64,000 nt of DNA from Bradyrhizobium sp. BR 10289 (GCF_019455385.1 NZ_JACOFR010000003.1:124001-188000); one strand, 5' to 3'; shown: positions 1 through 9,155, counted from the first letter of the stretch. Notes: generated by a model not told the origin, from the sequence alone. Numbers and translations are program-made.

Positions 1-114
1 GGCGCGGCGGCGGCGACCTCAATCTCGCTCAGCTTCGAGACCGTGCTGCTGTTCTGGATCGTGCGCCAGCGCCTCGGCCTGCACGTGCTGGCGTTCGGAA
101 GGCGCACCGACTGA
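1..114 (+). CDS. C-terminal end of a probable polysaccharide/O-antigen flippase (partial)
   Basis: Only the last 37 codons are inside the window, read in frame 1 to the TGA at 112-114. The peptide holds a hydrophobic stretch (SISLSFETVLLFWIVRQ) followed by a short basic tail ending FGRRTD. This looks like the last membrane helix and cytoplasmic tail of MATE/MVF-type lipopolysaccharide flippases, which often end with a QRLGLHV-like stretch in Bradyrhizobium. The family call rests on that style alone; any polytopic membrane protein is possible. It converges with the LysR gene, whose stop lies 7 bp away. Confidence 0.45.
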   Translation, partial: GAAAATSISLSFETVLLFWIVRQRLGLHVLAFGRRTD

Positions 115-120
115 CGCAGG

Positions 121-1095
121 TCAGCCGTTCTGCAACGCCACGGTCCCGGCATCTGCGACCAGCAGCGCATCCAGCATCTTGCGGCCCGACGTGTCCGCCT
201 GCATCAGCGGATCGGCCTTGAACATCGCCTTGAGATAGCTCGAGACCGCGCGGATCCGCGGCACGAACTGGAGATCGCCGTGGACGTTGATCCAGACGTC
301 GCGCGTCGTCGACATTTTCTCGTGCAGCACCGGAACCAGATCGCTGCGGCCGGCCACTGCGAAGCTCGGCAGCAGCACGAGGCCGATGCCGCCGGCCGCC
401 GCGTTCATCTGCGCGATCATGCTGTTGGAATGGAAGCTGACCGGCGGATTGCGGACGACATCATCGAGCCAGCGCACGGAATCGAGCTGGATCAGATCGT
501 CGATATAGGTCACAAAACTGTGGCGGGCGAGGTCCGCGGGCCGCTCGGGCATGCCTTCACGTGCCAGATAATCCTGCGAACCGTAGAGGCCAAGCTGAAA
601 GCAGCCGAGCCGCTCCGACACCATGCCCTGCCCCGGCGGTCGGAAGAAGCTCAGGAAGAGATCGGCTTCGCGCCGGTTGACCGAGACCGCCTGCGGGGAG
701 GTCAGAAGCTCGACGGTGAGATCGGGATAACGCTGCCGCAGCGGTGCGAAGCGGAACGCGAGATAGAGCGAGGCGATGCCTTCCATGGTCGCAAGCCTGA
801 CCCGGCCCGCCATCCGGCTGCCGCCGCGCTGCACGTCCTGATGCATCGCGATGACGGCGCTCTCGATCCGCTCGGCATGGCAGAGCAACCGCTCGCCGGC
901 CTCGTTGACCCGCAACCCCTGCGGCGACCGCTCGAACAATGTCGCACCGAGCGTGCATTCGAGATGCGCGATCCGCCGGCTGATGGTGGATTGGTCGACC
1001 CGTAGCCGCTTGGCCGCGCTGGCAAGGCTTCCGCCGCGCACCACGTGAAGGAAGATCTTGAGATCGTCCCAGTCGAGCGAATTGAACTCCTGCAT
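121..1095 (-). CDS. LysR-family transcriptional regulator
   Basis: A 324-residue regulator with the LysR layout. An N-terminal winged helix-turn-helix covers about residues 8-65 (DLKIFLHVVRGGSLASAAKRL, then VDQSTISRRIAHLE), followed by a LysR substrate-binding domain. The reading frame extends 11 codons further upstream, but the ATG at 1095 (MQEFNSLDWDDL) puts the helix-turn-helix at the usual distance from the N terminus. The gene is divergent from the nitrilase and ABC importer genes, and a perfect palindrome lies in the shared 137-bp intergenic region. It therefore probably controls that operon in response to a nitrile, amide or amino-acid ligand. The family call is firm; the regulon is inferred from position. 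Confidence 0.9.
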   Translation of the reverse strand: MQEFNSLDWDDLKIFLHVVRGGSLASAAKRLRVDQSTISRRIAHLECTLGATLFERSPQGLRVNEAGERLLCHAERIESAVIAMHQDVQRGGSRMAGRVRLATMEGIASLYLAFRFAPLRQRYPDLTVELLTSPQAVSVNRREADLFLSFFRPPGQGMVSERLGCFQLGLYGSQDYLAREGMPERPADLARHSFVTYIDDLIQLDSVRWLDDVVRNPPVSFHSNSMIAQMNAAAGGIGLVLLPSFAVAGRSDLVPVLHEKMSTTRDVWINVHGDLQFVPRIRAVSSYLKAMFKADPLMQADTSGRKMLDALLVADAGTVALQNG

Positions 1096-1154
1096 GGCCC
1101 CTCCAGACAGCAAGCGCTGTGCCAGCAAGGCACGGTGGGACGGATTGTCGCCCT

Positions 1155-1172
1155 CTGCAAGCCGTCTTGCAG
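1155..1172. promoter_or_regulatory. Perfect palindrome between lysR-type gene and nitrilase
   Basis: CTGCAAG-CCGT-CTTGCAG is a perfect 7-bp inverted repeat with a 4-bp spacer. It lies about 60 bp upstream of the lysR-type start and 60 bp upstream of the nitrilase start. LysR regulators usually bind dyad sites in such divergent regions, so it is a candidate operator. Binding is inferred, not shown. Confidence 0.45.
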
Positions 1173-1232
1173 GATTCTCTGTATCGGGGTGTTGGGGGCG
1201 CCATTAGCCTGTCCTGAACCAAGGACAAAGCC

Positions 1233-2255
1233 ATGCTTCCCCGCTTCAAGGCCGCCGCGGTGCACGCCGCGCCGGTGTTTCTCGACCGTTCGGCGACCAC
1301 AAAAAAGGCAATCTCGCTCATCCGTGAGGCAGCCGCCGCCGGCGCGGAAATCGTGGCCTTTTCCGAGACGTTCATTCCCGCCTTCCCGGTGTGGGCTGCG
1401 CTCTGGGCTCCGATCGACAATCACGATCTGTTCGTGCGCATGGCCGACCAGTCGGTGCTGGTCGATGGCCCCGAGATCAAGGCGATCCGCGACGAAGCGC
1501 GCGCGCTCGGCATCGTCGTGTCGATCGGCATCAGCGAGAAGTCGCCGGCGAGCGTCGGCGCCATCTGGAATGCCAACCTCCTGATCGGCGAGGACGGCGA
1601 GATCCTCAACCACCATCGCAAGCTGGTGCCGACCTTCTACGAGAAACTGATCTGGGCCAGCGGTGACGGCGCGGGCCTGCGCGTCGTCGACACCAAGCTC
1701 GGCAGGATCGGGCAGCTGATCTGCGGCGAGAACACCAACCCGTTGGCACGCTATTCGCTGATGGCACAGGGTGAGCAGTTACACATTTCGAGCTGGCCGC
1801 CGGTGTGGCCAACGCGCCGGCCGGCCGGCGGCGGCAACTACCACATCGCCGCCGCAACCCGAATCCGTGCCGCCGCGCATTGCTTCGAAGCCAAGGTATT
1901 CGGCCTCGTCACCGCGGGCGTGCTCGACAAGGCCGCGCGCGACATGCTGGTGGCGCGTGACTCGTCCACCGCCGCGGTACTGGACGCAACACCCCGCGCG
2001 GAAACCTTCTTCCTCGATCCGACCGGGGAGCAGATCGGCGACAGCCTGCGCGACGACGAAGGCATCCTCTACGCCGACATCGACCTCAACCGCTGTGTCG
2101 AGCCGAAGCAGTTTCACGACGTCGTCGGCTACTACAACCGTTTTGACATTTTCGATCTCAAGGTCGACCGCCGCCGGCTCAACCCGGTGTCGTTCACCGG
2201 GGGCGCCGCGACACAGCCGGACGCGGCAAGCGATCACATCGATGCCGGCCTGTGA
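1233..2255 (+). CDS. Nitrilase (carbon-nitrogen hydrolase superfamily)
   Basis: A 340-residue enzyme of the nitrilase branch, which hydrolyses nitriles to carboxylate and ammonia. The Glu-Lys-Cys triad is visible: E45 in FSETFIP, K130 in NHHRKLVPT and C164 in LICGENTNPL. Length and the CGENTNPL context match aliphatic/aryl nitrilases rather than amidases or cyanide hydratases. The ATG at 1233 follows an AAGGA ribosome site at 7-nt spacing. It is the first gene of an apparent operon with a Liv-type importer, 33 bp upstream of the binding-protein gene, so the imported compound may be its substrate or a product. Substrate specificity cannot be read from the sequence. Confidence 0.9.
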   Translation: MLPRFKAAAVHAAPVFLDRSATTKKAISLIREAAAAGAEIVAFSETFIPAFPVWAALWAPIDNHDLFVRMADQSVLVDGPEIKAIRDEARALGIVVSIGISEKSPASVGAIWNANLLIGEDGEILNHHRKLVPTFYEKLIWASGDGAGLRVVDTKLGRIGQLICGENTNPLARYSLMAQGEQLHISSWPPVWPTRRPAGGGNYHIAAATRIRAAAHCFEAKVFGLVTAGVLDKAARDMLVARDSSTAAVLDATPRAETFFLDPTGEQIGDSLRDDEGILYADIDLNRCVEPKQFHDVVGYYNRFDIFDLKVDRRRLNPVSFTGGAATQPDAASDHIDAGL

Positions 2256-2288
2256 GCCTGGCCTGTCTCCAACCATGGAAGGTGAGTC

Positions 2289-3608
2289 ATGAAGTTTGAC
2301 CGTCGTCAGATCCTGCTCGGAAGCGCCGGCGCCGCCGCCGGTCTGATGCTTCCAACCAGCACAGCATGGGCCCAGACTCCGGCCAGCATCGGCACCTTCC
2401 CGGACGGCGTCACCGCGGACTCCGTGTTCGTCGGGCTGACCATTCCGCTCACCGGCGTGTTCTCGGGCGACGGCGGCGACCTCAAGCTCGGCTACGAGCT
2501 TGCTATTTCAGAAATCAACGCGGGCAGCGACGCCGCAAAGAAGTGGGGTTTGCAAGGCAAGGGCGTGCTCGGCCGGCAGATCCGCTACAAGGTGTCCGAC
2601 ACCGAAGGCAAGCCCAATCTCGACGTGCAGAGCGCGACGCAATTCATCCAGCGCGACAAGGCGATCATGCTGGCCGGTTCGGTGTCGAGCGCCAGCGCGA
2701 TCGCGCTGGAAGAACTCGGCTCGCGCGAAAAAGTGCTCTACATGGTCGGCATCGCCGGCTCCAACGACATCACCGGCAAGAACTGCCAGCGCTACGGCTT
2801 CCGCTCGCAGCAGAACGCCTACATGGCCGCGAAGGCGCTTGCGCCCGTCGTTGCCAAGGCACTTGGCAAGAGCGCCAAGACTGCGTTCCTGGTGCCCGAC
2901 TACACCTACGGCCACACGGTGTATGACAGCTTCGCAAAATTCTCCAAGGAGCAGGGCTGGCAGCAGGTCGCCAAGGAAGTGGTCCCGCTCGGCACAACCG
3001 ACTATTCCTCGGCGCTGCTCAACATCGCCAACAGCGGCGCCGACGTGTTCGTCAACATCGCCTTCGGTGCCGATGCGGTCGCCTCGACCAAGCAGGCCGA
3101 GCAGTTCGGCGTTCTGAAGAAGATGAAGCTGGTCGTGCCGAACCTGTCCTCGTTCCAGGACAAGGAGCTCGGCGCCGAGATCATGCAGGGCGTCTATGGG
3201 AGTTGCGACTTCTGGTGGACGCTGTCGGACCGTTATCCGCTGGCGAAATCTTTCGTCGACGCCTTCGTCGCGCAGAACAAATATCATCCGCGCTGGGGCG
3301 CGCATATCGGCTACATGCAGACCTATCTCTGGGCGCTGACGGTCGAGCGGGTGAAGAGCTTCAACCCGGTCGAAATCATCAAGGCGATGGAGGCCTCGAA
3401 GGAGCAACCCTACGAGACCACGATCGGCAAGGTCTATTTCCGCGCCGAGGATCACCAGATGGTGCGTCCGATCCCGATCCTGCGCGGCAAAGCGCCAGCC
3501 GACATGAAGGGGCCCGAGGATTATTACGAAATCGTCGACGTCGCCGAGGGCGAAAGCGTGATGAACCCGCCGGACCTGTTCGGCTGCAAGCTCGGCCCCT
3601 ATACCTGA
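2289..3608 (+). CDS. Branched-chain amino acid/amide-type ABC transporter substrate-binding protein
   Basis: A 439-residue periplasmic binding protein of the Peripla_BP_6 (LivK-like) fold. The N terminus reads MKFDRRQILLGSAGAAAG and continues to an Ala-x-Ala site near residue 28, a twin-arginine-type signal peptide. The mature part starts with a typical Liv segment (SVFVGLTIPLTGVFSGDGG). The start has a strong purine-rich ribosome site (GGAAGGTGAG). Ten bases separate it from the livH-type permease gene. Relatives bind leucine, amides, urea or aromatic acids; coupling to a nitrilase suggests an amide- or nitrile-derived ligand, but this is inference. Confidence 0.88.
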   Translation: MKFDRRQILLGSAGAAAGLMLPTSTAWAQTPASIGTFPDGVTADSVFVGLTIPLTGVFSGDGGDLKLGYELAISEINAGSDAAKKWGLQGKGVLGRQIRYKVSDTEGKPNLDVQSATQFIQRDKAIMLAGSVSSASAIALEELGSREKVLYMVGIAGSNDITGKNCQRYGFRSQQNAYMAAKALAPVVAKALGKSAKTAFLVPDYTYGHTVYDSFAKFSKEQGWQQVAKEVVPLGTTDYSSALLNIANSGADVFVNIAFGADAVASTKQAEQFGVLKKMKLVVPNLSSFQDKELGAEIMQGVYGSCDFWWTLSDRYPLAKSFVDAFVAQNKYHPRWGAHIGYMQTYLWALTVERVKSFNPVEIIKAMEASKEQPYETTIGKVYFRAEDHQMVRPIPILRGKAPADMKGPEDYYEIVDVAEGESVMNPPDLFGCKLGPYT

Positions 3609-3617
3609 GCCGCGACC

Positions 3618-4493
3618 ATGCCGAGCTGGCCCGCCCTCGCCTCGCAGGCCTTCAACGGCCTCGCCCTCGGTTCGCTGCTGGCGCTCGTCAGCAGCGGACT
3701 GACCATCATTCTGGGCACGCTCGGCGTGCTGAATTTCGCTCACGGCGCGCTGTTCGCCGTGGGCGCTTACGCGGCCTTCGTGCTTCTGCAATACACCCAG
3801 TCGTTCCTGGTCGCGATCGTGATCGGCTGCGGCTTCATGCTGGTGCTGGGCTTCCTGCTCGAGCGCGTCATCATCCGCCTGTTCTACGACCGGCCGCATG
3901 AGGATCAGATCCTCGTGACCTATGGCGTCGGCATCGTGCTTGTCGAGTGCGTGCGAGCCATCTTCGGCGGCAACGCGCAACGCGTGCCGACGCCGTCATG
4001 GGGACAAGGCGCGACCCAGCTCGGCTTCCTGATCTATCCGACCTACCGTCTCCAGCTGATCGCGATCATCGCGATGCTGCTGGCCGGACTTTATCTGGTG
4101 CTCTACCGCACCTCGATGGGCCTCGTCGTCCGGGCGGGAATCGAAAATCCGCGCATGGTCGGCATTCTCGGCATCAATCTGCGCCGTACGTTCCTGCTGG
4201 TGTTCGCGATCGGCGTCGTCGCGGTCGGGCTTGCCGGGATGCTTTACGCGCCCGTCGTCGCGGTCACGCCCGACATGGGTGCCAACTTCATGGCGCAATC
4301 CTTCGTCGTGATCGTGCTCGGCGGCCTCGGCTCGTTTCCGGGCGCGGTGGTCGGCGGCCTGATCGCCGGCGAGATCGTCAGCCTCACCAGCGCGTTCAAC
4401 TCCTCCTATTCGGAGGTGATGCTCTATGCGCTGATGGCGCTGCTCCTGGTGCTGCGCCCGCAGGGCCTGTTCGGCTCGGAAGGTCGGGTATGA
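3618..4493 (+). CDS. LivH-type ABC transporter permease
   Basis: A 291-residue inner-membrane permease of the LivH family with about eight hydrophobic helices. Family landmarks are the early segment ITIILGTLGVLNFAHGALF and the late segment VVIVLGGLGSFPGAVVGGL, which resembles the ATPase-coupling region. It forms half of the translocation channel, partnered by the LivM half of the next gene. Its TGA overlaps that gene's ATG (ATGA at 4490-4493), indicating translational coupling. Confidence 0.9.
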   Translation: MPSWPALASQAFNGLALGSLLALVSSGLTIILGTLGVLNFAHGALFAVGAYAAFVLLQYTQSFLVAIVIGCGFMLVLGFLLERVIIRLFYDRPHEDQILVTYGVGIVLVECVRAIFGGNAQRVPTPSWGQGATQLGFLIYPTYRLQLIAIIAMLLAGLYLVLYRTSMGLVVRAGIENPRMVGILGINLRRTFLLVFAIGVVAVGLAGMLYAPVVAVTPDMGANFMAQSFVVIVLGGLGSFPGAVVGGLIAGEIVSLTSAFNSSYSEVMLYALMALLLVLRPQGLFGSEGRV

Positions 4494-6367
4494 GCAAGGC
4501 GCGATCGGGCGGGCCGCAGAGCCACATTCCGGAGCTTGCGATTCTCTGCACGCTGATTGCGGCGCCCGTTCTGCTGCCACATCTCGGCTTCTCGGTCGAC
4601 ATGCTGACGCGCGTGTTGAACTGGGGCCTGTTCGGGCTCGGCTTCGATATCCTGTTCGGCCTCGCCGGCCTCCTGTCGTTCGGCCAGGCGGCGTTCTACG
4701 GCGTCGGCGGTTTCGTCACGGCGTATCTGCTGGTGTCGGGAGCACTGACGAGCGTGTGGCTCGCGCTCGTCGCCGGCACGATCGCGGCGGGCGTCTTCGG
4801 CCTCGTCGTCGGCTGGCTCGCCGTGCGCCGGATCGGCATCTATTTCACCATGATCACGCTTGCCTTCGGCCAGATGGCCTATTTCATCGAGAATTCGCCG
4901 CTGTCTCATTACACCGGCGGCGAGAACGGCATTCCCGGCGTGCCGGTGCCGGTGCTGGGCCTTGGCGGGCACGCCATCAGGATCGGCGCGGGGATGCCGA
5001 TGTATGTGCTGTTCGCGGTGATCTTCTTCGCTGCTTACGTGCTGGCCCGCCGCATCGCCCGCTCGCCGGTCGGCGCGATCCTGCTCGCGATCAAGGAAAA
5101 CACGGCGCGCGTCGCCATGCTCGGCCACAACGTGCCGGCCTACAAGCTCACCGCGTTCGTCATCGCCGCGCTCTATGCAGGGCTGGCCGGCGGCCTGCTC
5201 GGCTCCTTCCAGAGCTACATGCCGCCGGATGCGTTCTCGCTGGAGACATCGGGCCAGCTCGTGGTCCAGACCATCGTCGGCGGCGCCAACACCCTGATAG
5301 GGCCGTTGGTCGGCGCCGCGGTCTGGTTGTGGCTACGCGATAATCTGCAGCTCATTCCCGGCCTCACCACGCTGTGGAAGCTGGTGCTCGGCATCGCCTT
5401 CATCGTGCTGGTCGTGGGCCTGCGCCGCGGCATCTGCGGCGAGATCATCCACTGGTGGATGGAGCGCCGGACGCTCGGCTTGCGGCAGGCGGCGGAAGCC
5501 GTGACCGAGGCGATCGAAGCGGGCGGGAGCGCCACAAAGACGGCAGCGAGCCGGAATGGCGACGCTACGCTGCCGCTGGCATCGCCCGTCACCGGCGACA
5601 GCGCCATTGCGCTTGAAGCGTGCGGACTCGCCCGGCACTATGGCGGCCTGAAGGCCGTCGATGGCGTCTCCTTCAAGGTGCGCTGCGGCTCCATCCATGC
5701 CGTGATCGGGCCGAACGGCGCAGGCAAGAGCACGCTGTTCAAGATGTTGCTCGACGAGGTCAGCCCGACCTCGGGCCATGTGCTGCTGTTCGGCGCCCAT
5801 GTGACCGGCCACGGCGTCAGCCGCGCCGCGCAGTTCGGCATCGCGAAATCGAACCAGTTGAACCAGCTGTTCCCGAACCTCACGGTGCGGAAGAATTTGC
5901 GCATTGCCGCGCTTGCGCGCCGCCGCGGCCCACTGCGCATCGACCTGCTGCGTGCCGCGGACAGCCTGCCGGAGGTGGAGGCGCAGATCGATGCCATCGT
6001 GGCGCTGCTCGACCTCACCGCACGCGCCGACACGCCGGCGCACATCCTCGCCTATGGCGAGAAACGGCGGCTCGAGATCGGCATGGCGCTGGCAACGAGC
6101 CCGAAGGTGCTGCTGCTCGACGAACCGCTTGCCGGCATGAGCCCGTCGGAGCGCGCCGCGACCTGCGCGCTGATCCGCGACATCGCACAGACCTGCACCA
6201 TCGTGATCGTCGAGCACGACCTCGACGCGATCTTCGGCCTCGCCGAGCGCATCACCGTGCTCTACGAGGGCCGCCTGCTGGCCGACGGCTCCGCCGACGA
6301 GATTCGCGGCAACCAGCAGGTCCAGGACGCCTATCTCGGAGGGCTTCACGCACATGAGCCTGCTTGA
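4490..6367 (+). CDS. Fused LivM permease - LivG ATPase of the ABC importer
   Basis: A single 625-residue polypeptide with two parts. Residues 1 to about 330 are a LivM-type permease (LLSFGQAAFYGVGGFV near the start). A linker of roughly 40 polar residues follows, and from about residue 375 there is a LivG-type ATPase with Walker A GPNGAGKST, signature LAYGEKRRLEIGMAL and Walker B VLLLDEPLAGM. Livs are usually separate proteins, so this is a permease-ATPase fusion. The ATG at 4490 overlaps the livH stop; an in-frame extension upstream of 4490 overlaps livH and is not coding. The 3' end overlaps livF by 14 bp. Confidence 0.88.
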   Translation: MSKARSGGPQSHIPELAILCTLIAAPVLLPHLGFSVDMLTRVLNWGLFGLGFDILFGLAGLLSFGQAAFYGVGGFVTAYLLVSGALTSVWLALVAGTIAAGVFGLVVGWLAVRRIGIYFTMITLAFGQMAYFIENSPLSHYTGGENGIPGVPVPVLGLGGHAIRIGAGMPMYVLFAVIFFAAYVLARRIARSPVGAILLAIKENTARVAMLGHNVPAYKLTAFVIAALYAGLAGGLLGSFQSYMPPDAFSLETSGQLVVQTIVGGANTLIGPLVGAAVWLWLRDNLQLIPGLTTLWKLVLGIAFIVLVVGLRRGICGEIIHWWMERRTLGLRQAAEAVTEAIEAGGSATKTAASRNGDATLPLASPVTGDSAIALEACGLARHYGGLKAVDGVSFKVRCGSIHAVIGPNGAGKSTLFKMLLDEVSPTSGHVLLFGAHVTGHGVSRAAQFGIAKSNQLNQLFPNLTVRKNLRIAALARRRGPLRIDLLRAADSLPEVEAQIDAIVALLDLTARADTPAHILAYGEKRRLEIGMALATSPKVLLLDEPLAGMSPSERAATCALIRDIAQTCTIVIVEHDLDAIFGLAERITVLYEGRLLADGSADEIRGNQQVQDAYLGGLHAHEPA

Positions 6368-7058
6368 AGTCGAGCGCATCAACACCCTGTATGGCGATTC
6401 CCACGTGCTGTTCGACCTGTCGATCAGGGTCGAGCAAGGCGAGGTCGTGGCACTGCTCGGCCGCAACGGCGCGGGCAAGACCACGACTCTGCGCTCGATC
6501 ATGGGCGTGCTTGCGCCGAAGAACGGCACGATCCGCCTCGACGGAACGCCGATCAACGGGCTCGCCCCTTCGGCCATCGCCAATATGGGCGTGCAGCTCG
6601 TTCCCGAAGAGCGCGCGATCTTTGGCGGGCTGACGGTGGAGGAGAACCTGCGCATCGCGGCCTTGACCGCTCCGAACGCGTGGTCGTTCGAGCGCATCTA
6701 CGGGGTTTTCCCGCGTTTGAAGGAGCGCCGCAAATCGCTTGGACGGACACTCTCGGGCGGCGAGCAGCAGATGCTGTCCATCGCGCGCGCGCTGATCCGG
6801 GACGCCCGCATCATCCTGCTCGACGAGCCGTTCGAGGGGCTGGCGCCGCTGATCGTACGGGACCTCGTCAACATTGCCGCCGGCCTCGCCCGCGAGGGGC
6901 GCACCATGATCGTGGTGGAGCAGAACGTCGCGGCGGCGCTCAGCTTCGCCACCCGAGTCTATGGCCTCAACAACGGCCATGTGGTGTTCGAAGGGACCTC
7001 GGCCGAGCTCACCGCCAACCCTGACCTGGCACGGGATTTCCTCGGCGTTGGCGCCTGA
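6354..7058 (+). CDS. LivF-type ABC transporter ATPase
   Basis: The second ATPase of the importer, 234 residues, the usual LivF length. Visible motifs are Walker A GRNGAGKTT (about residues 38-46), the family segment QLVPEERAIFGGLTVEENL, signature LSGGEQQMLSIARAL and Walker B IILLDEPFEGLAP. It pairs with the LivG half of the preceding fused protein and starts inside that gene. It closes the operon nitrilase - binding protein - LivH - LivMG - LivF; the next gene is convergent, 54 bp away. Confidence 0.92.
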   Translation: MSLLEVERINTLYGDSHVLFDLSIRVEQGEVVALLGRNGAGKTTTLRSIMGVLAPKNGTIRLDGTPINGLAPSAIANMGVQLVPEERAIFGGLTVEENLRIAALTAPNAWSFERIYGVFPRLKERRKSLGRTLSGGEQQMLSIARALIRDARIILLDEPFEGLAPLIVRDLVNIAAGLAREGRTMIVVEQNVAAALSFATRVYGLNNGHVVFEGTSAELTANPDLARDFLGVGA

Positions 7059-7112
7059 CGCGCATCGTGCGCGGGAGGACAAGCCTCACCACGCACAATG
7101 CAGCGAGCCGAA

Positions 7113-7901
7113 CTACTCCGCCGTCCAGCCGCCGTCGATCGACAGGTTGGTGCCGGTGATCTGCGCGGCATCGTCGCCGCACAGGAACAGCGCCAATGCC
7201 GCGACTTGCTCGGACGTCACGAACTCTTTCGTCGGCTGCGCGTCGAGCAGCACGTCGTTGATGACCTGCTCGCGGGTGAGGTTGCGCGCCTTCATCGTAT
7301 CCGGGATCTGCTTCTCGACCAGCGGCGTCCAGACATAGCCGGGGCTGATGCAGTTGCAGGTGATCTTGTGGGTCGCAACCTCGAGCGCCACGGTCTTGGT
7401 GAGACCGGCGATGCCGTGCTTGGCCGAGACATAGGCCGACTTGAACGGCGAGGCGACCAGCGAGTGCGCCGAGGCCGTGTTGATGATGCGGCCCCAGCCC
7501 TTCTTCTTCATGCCGGGTACGGCGGCGCGAATGGCGTGGAAGGCCGAGGACAAATTGATCGCGATGATCTGGTCCCACTTCTCGACCGGAAACTCCTCGA
7601 TCGGCGAGACGAACTGGATGCCGGCATTGTTGACGAGGATGTCGACCGAACCGAAGCTCTTCTCGCCGAGCGCGATCATGCCGGCGATCTCGGCCGGCTT
7701 GGTCATGTCGGCGGGCGAGTAGACCGCCTTCACGCCGAAATCGGACTCGATCTTGGCGCGTTCCTTCTCGATGTCCTCCGGCGAGCCGAAACCGTTGATG
7801 ACGACATTGGCGCCGGCGGCCGCGAAGGCGCGCGCATAGGCAAGGCCAATGCCGCTGGTCGAACCTGTGACGACGGCGTTCTTGCCTGACAGAGTACCCA
7901 T
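7113..7901 (-). CDS. bdhA: 3-hydroxybutyrate dehydrogenase
   Basis: A 262-residue short-chain dehydrogenase that interconverts 3-hydroxybutyrate and acetoacetate with NAD, in polyhydroxybutyrate turnover. The Rossmann signature TGSTSGIG is at residues 12-19, NNAG near 91, and the catalytic YVSAKHG (Tyr-x3-Lys) near 157. The segment THKITCNCISPGYVWTPLVEKQIP matches BdhA rather than generic reductases. A clear AAGGAG ribosome site sits 8 nt before the ATG. The gene follows the patatin-like gene with one base between stop and start, so the two are cotranscribed. Confidence 0.9.
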   Translation of the reverse strand: MGTLSGKNAVVTGSTSGIGLAYARAFAAAGANVVINGFGSPEDIEKERAKIESDFGVKAVYSPADMTKPAEIAGMIALGEKSFGSVDILVNNAGIQFVSPIEEFPVEKWDQIIAINLSSAFHAIRAAVPGMKKKGWGRIINTASAHSLVASPFKSAYVSAKHGIAGLTKTVALEVATHKITCNCISPGYVWTPLVEKQIPDTMKARNLTREQVINDVLLDAQPTKEFVTSEQVAALALFLCGDDAAQITGTNLSIDGGWTAE

Positions 7902-7902
7902 C

Positions 7903-9078
7903 TTATTCGCTCCTTTTTGGCGGGGGTGCGGTGACGTCCCCCGTGAGATCGTAGGTCACCATGGTCTCGCCGGACTGCGGCCGTTCGAGCCAGTCCTTGT
8001 GGCGCATCGACAGATGCACATCGCGCACGCCGCTTTCCCAATGCTCGACCATGGCGACATGCGAGAAGTCGTAGTCCTTGGACGAGGATTCGTAGTTCTT
8101 GCTGCGGTAGATCAGGTGCACCACCGTGACGGTGCTCTCACGAGATGCCTTGGCAAGGAATTCGACGGAAGGGTCGTTCTTGAGATAATCGGGCAATTTG
8201 GAAATCAGGTCGCGCACCGCCCGGCGGGCGTTGTGGAGCTGCTTGTTCTTGTCGGTGTTCATCCGCGTGCGGCTGGAGAAGCGGATGTCCTTCTCGCGTT
8301 CGGTCGCCTCGAGCAGCGAGTTCGGCAGGTCGCCGCGGGCGCTGAACAGGTCGACCTGGAAGATCAGCATGTCGCGATCGAGCTCGGCATCCAGCACATA
8401 GTCGAGCGGTGTGTTGGAGGCGATGCCGCCGTCCCAGTAATGCTCGCCGTCGATGACAACGGACGGAAAGCCCGGCGGCAGCGCGCCGGAGGCCATGATG
8501 TGCTCGGGGCCGATCTTCTTGCCGAGCTTCTTGAACTCGTAATTGTCGAAATATTTGAAATTGCCCGAGGTGACGCCGACGGCGCCGACGGAGAAGCGCG
8601 TCTTGAGGTCGTTGATGCGGTCGAAATCGACCAGCCGCTCCAGCGTCTTCTTCAGCGGGGAGGTGTCGTAATAGCTTTCGGCCTGCGGGCTGCCGGGCGG
8701 CCACATCGGCGCGGGCGGCACGCGCGGGACGAAGAAGCCGGGGACGCCGAAGGTCGCGATCAGCGCCGCGCTGGTGGAGTTGAACAGCTCGCGGCTGTGG
8801 TCGCTCTTGCCGATCGGCTTCCACGGCACCGGCGCGGAGACCATCTCCCAGAATTCCTTGAGCCGCTTGACGCGGGTGTGGCCCTCATTGCCGGCGATGA
8901 TGGCGGCGTTGACCGCGCCGATCGAGATGCCGGCGACCCATTCCGGCTCGAAGCCGTAGCCGCACAGCGCCTGAAACGCACCGGCCTGGTACGAGCCGAG
9001 CGCGCCGCCGCCCTGAAGAACGAGGACGCGCTGCGCATTCGCGGGGACGCTGGGAGATTCCGGGCTATGATCTGTCAT
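7903..9078 (-). CDS. Patatin-like phospholipase with C-terminal DUF3734
   Basis: A 391-residue patatin-family serine hydrolase. It has the oxyanion loop GGGALG (about residues 23-28), nucleophile S52 in GISIG, and the dyad aspartate D216 in YWDGGIAS. The last 120 residues match the DUF3734 region attached to this subgroup. The start at 9078 (MTDHSPES) is chosen because the frame's earlier ATG adds 18 residues of no family character. It is upstream in a two-gene operon with bdhA. Linkage to polyhydroxybutyrate metabolism suggests action on lipid or polyester substrates, perhaps on granule surfaces; that role is inferred. Confidence 0.87.
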   Translation of the reverse strand: MTDHSPESPSVPANAQRVLVLQGGGALGSYQAGAFQALCGYGFEPEWVAGISIGAVNAAIIAGNEGHTRVKRLKEFWEMVSAPVPWKPIGKSDHSRELFNSTSAALIATFGVPGFFVPRVPPAPMWPPGSPQAESYYDTSPLKKTLERLVDFDRINDLKTRFSVGAVGVTSGNFKYFDNYEFKKLGKKIGPEHIMASGALPPGFPSVVIDGEHYWDGGIASNTPLDYVLDAELDRDMLIFQVDLFSARGDLPNSLLEATEREKDIRFSSRTRMNTDKNKQLHNARRAVRDLISKLPDYLKNDPSVEFLAKASRESTVTVVHLIYRSKNYESSSKDYDFSHVAMVEHWESGVRDVHLSMRHKDWLERPQSGETMVTYDLTGDVTAPPPKRSE

Positions 9079-9155
9079 CGGGGAACAATAGCAATGCCGA
9101 GCCACCGTGGCGACACCCTGCCGCGGCGTCAATGCATCCCGGGATCAAGTCTGGC

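Noticed and set aside
2508..3980. Long minus-strand open frame (about 490 codons) opposite the binding protein and livH
   Set aside because: It is antisense to two clear family members. Its predicted product is rich in His, Asp, Arg and Glu, as expected from the complement of high-GC codons, and no domain is visible.
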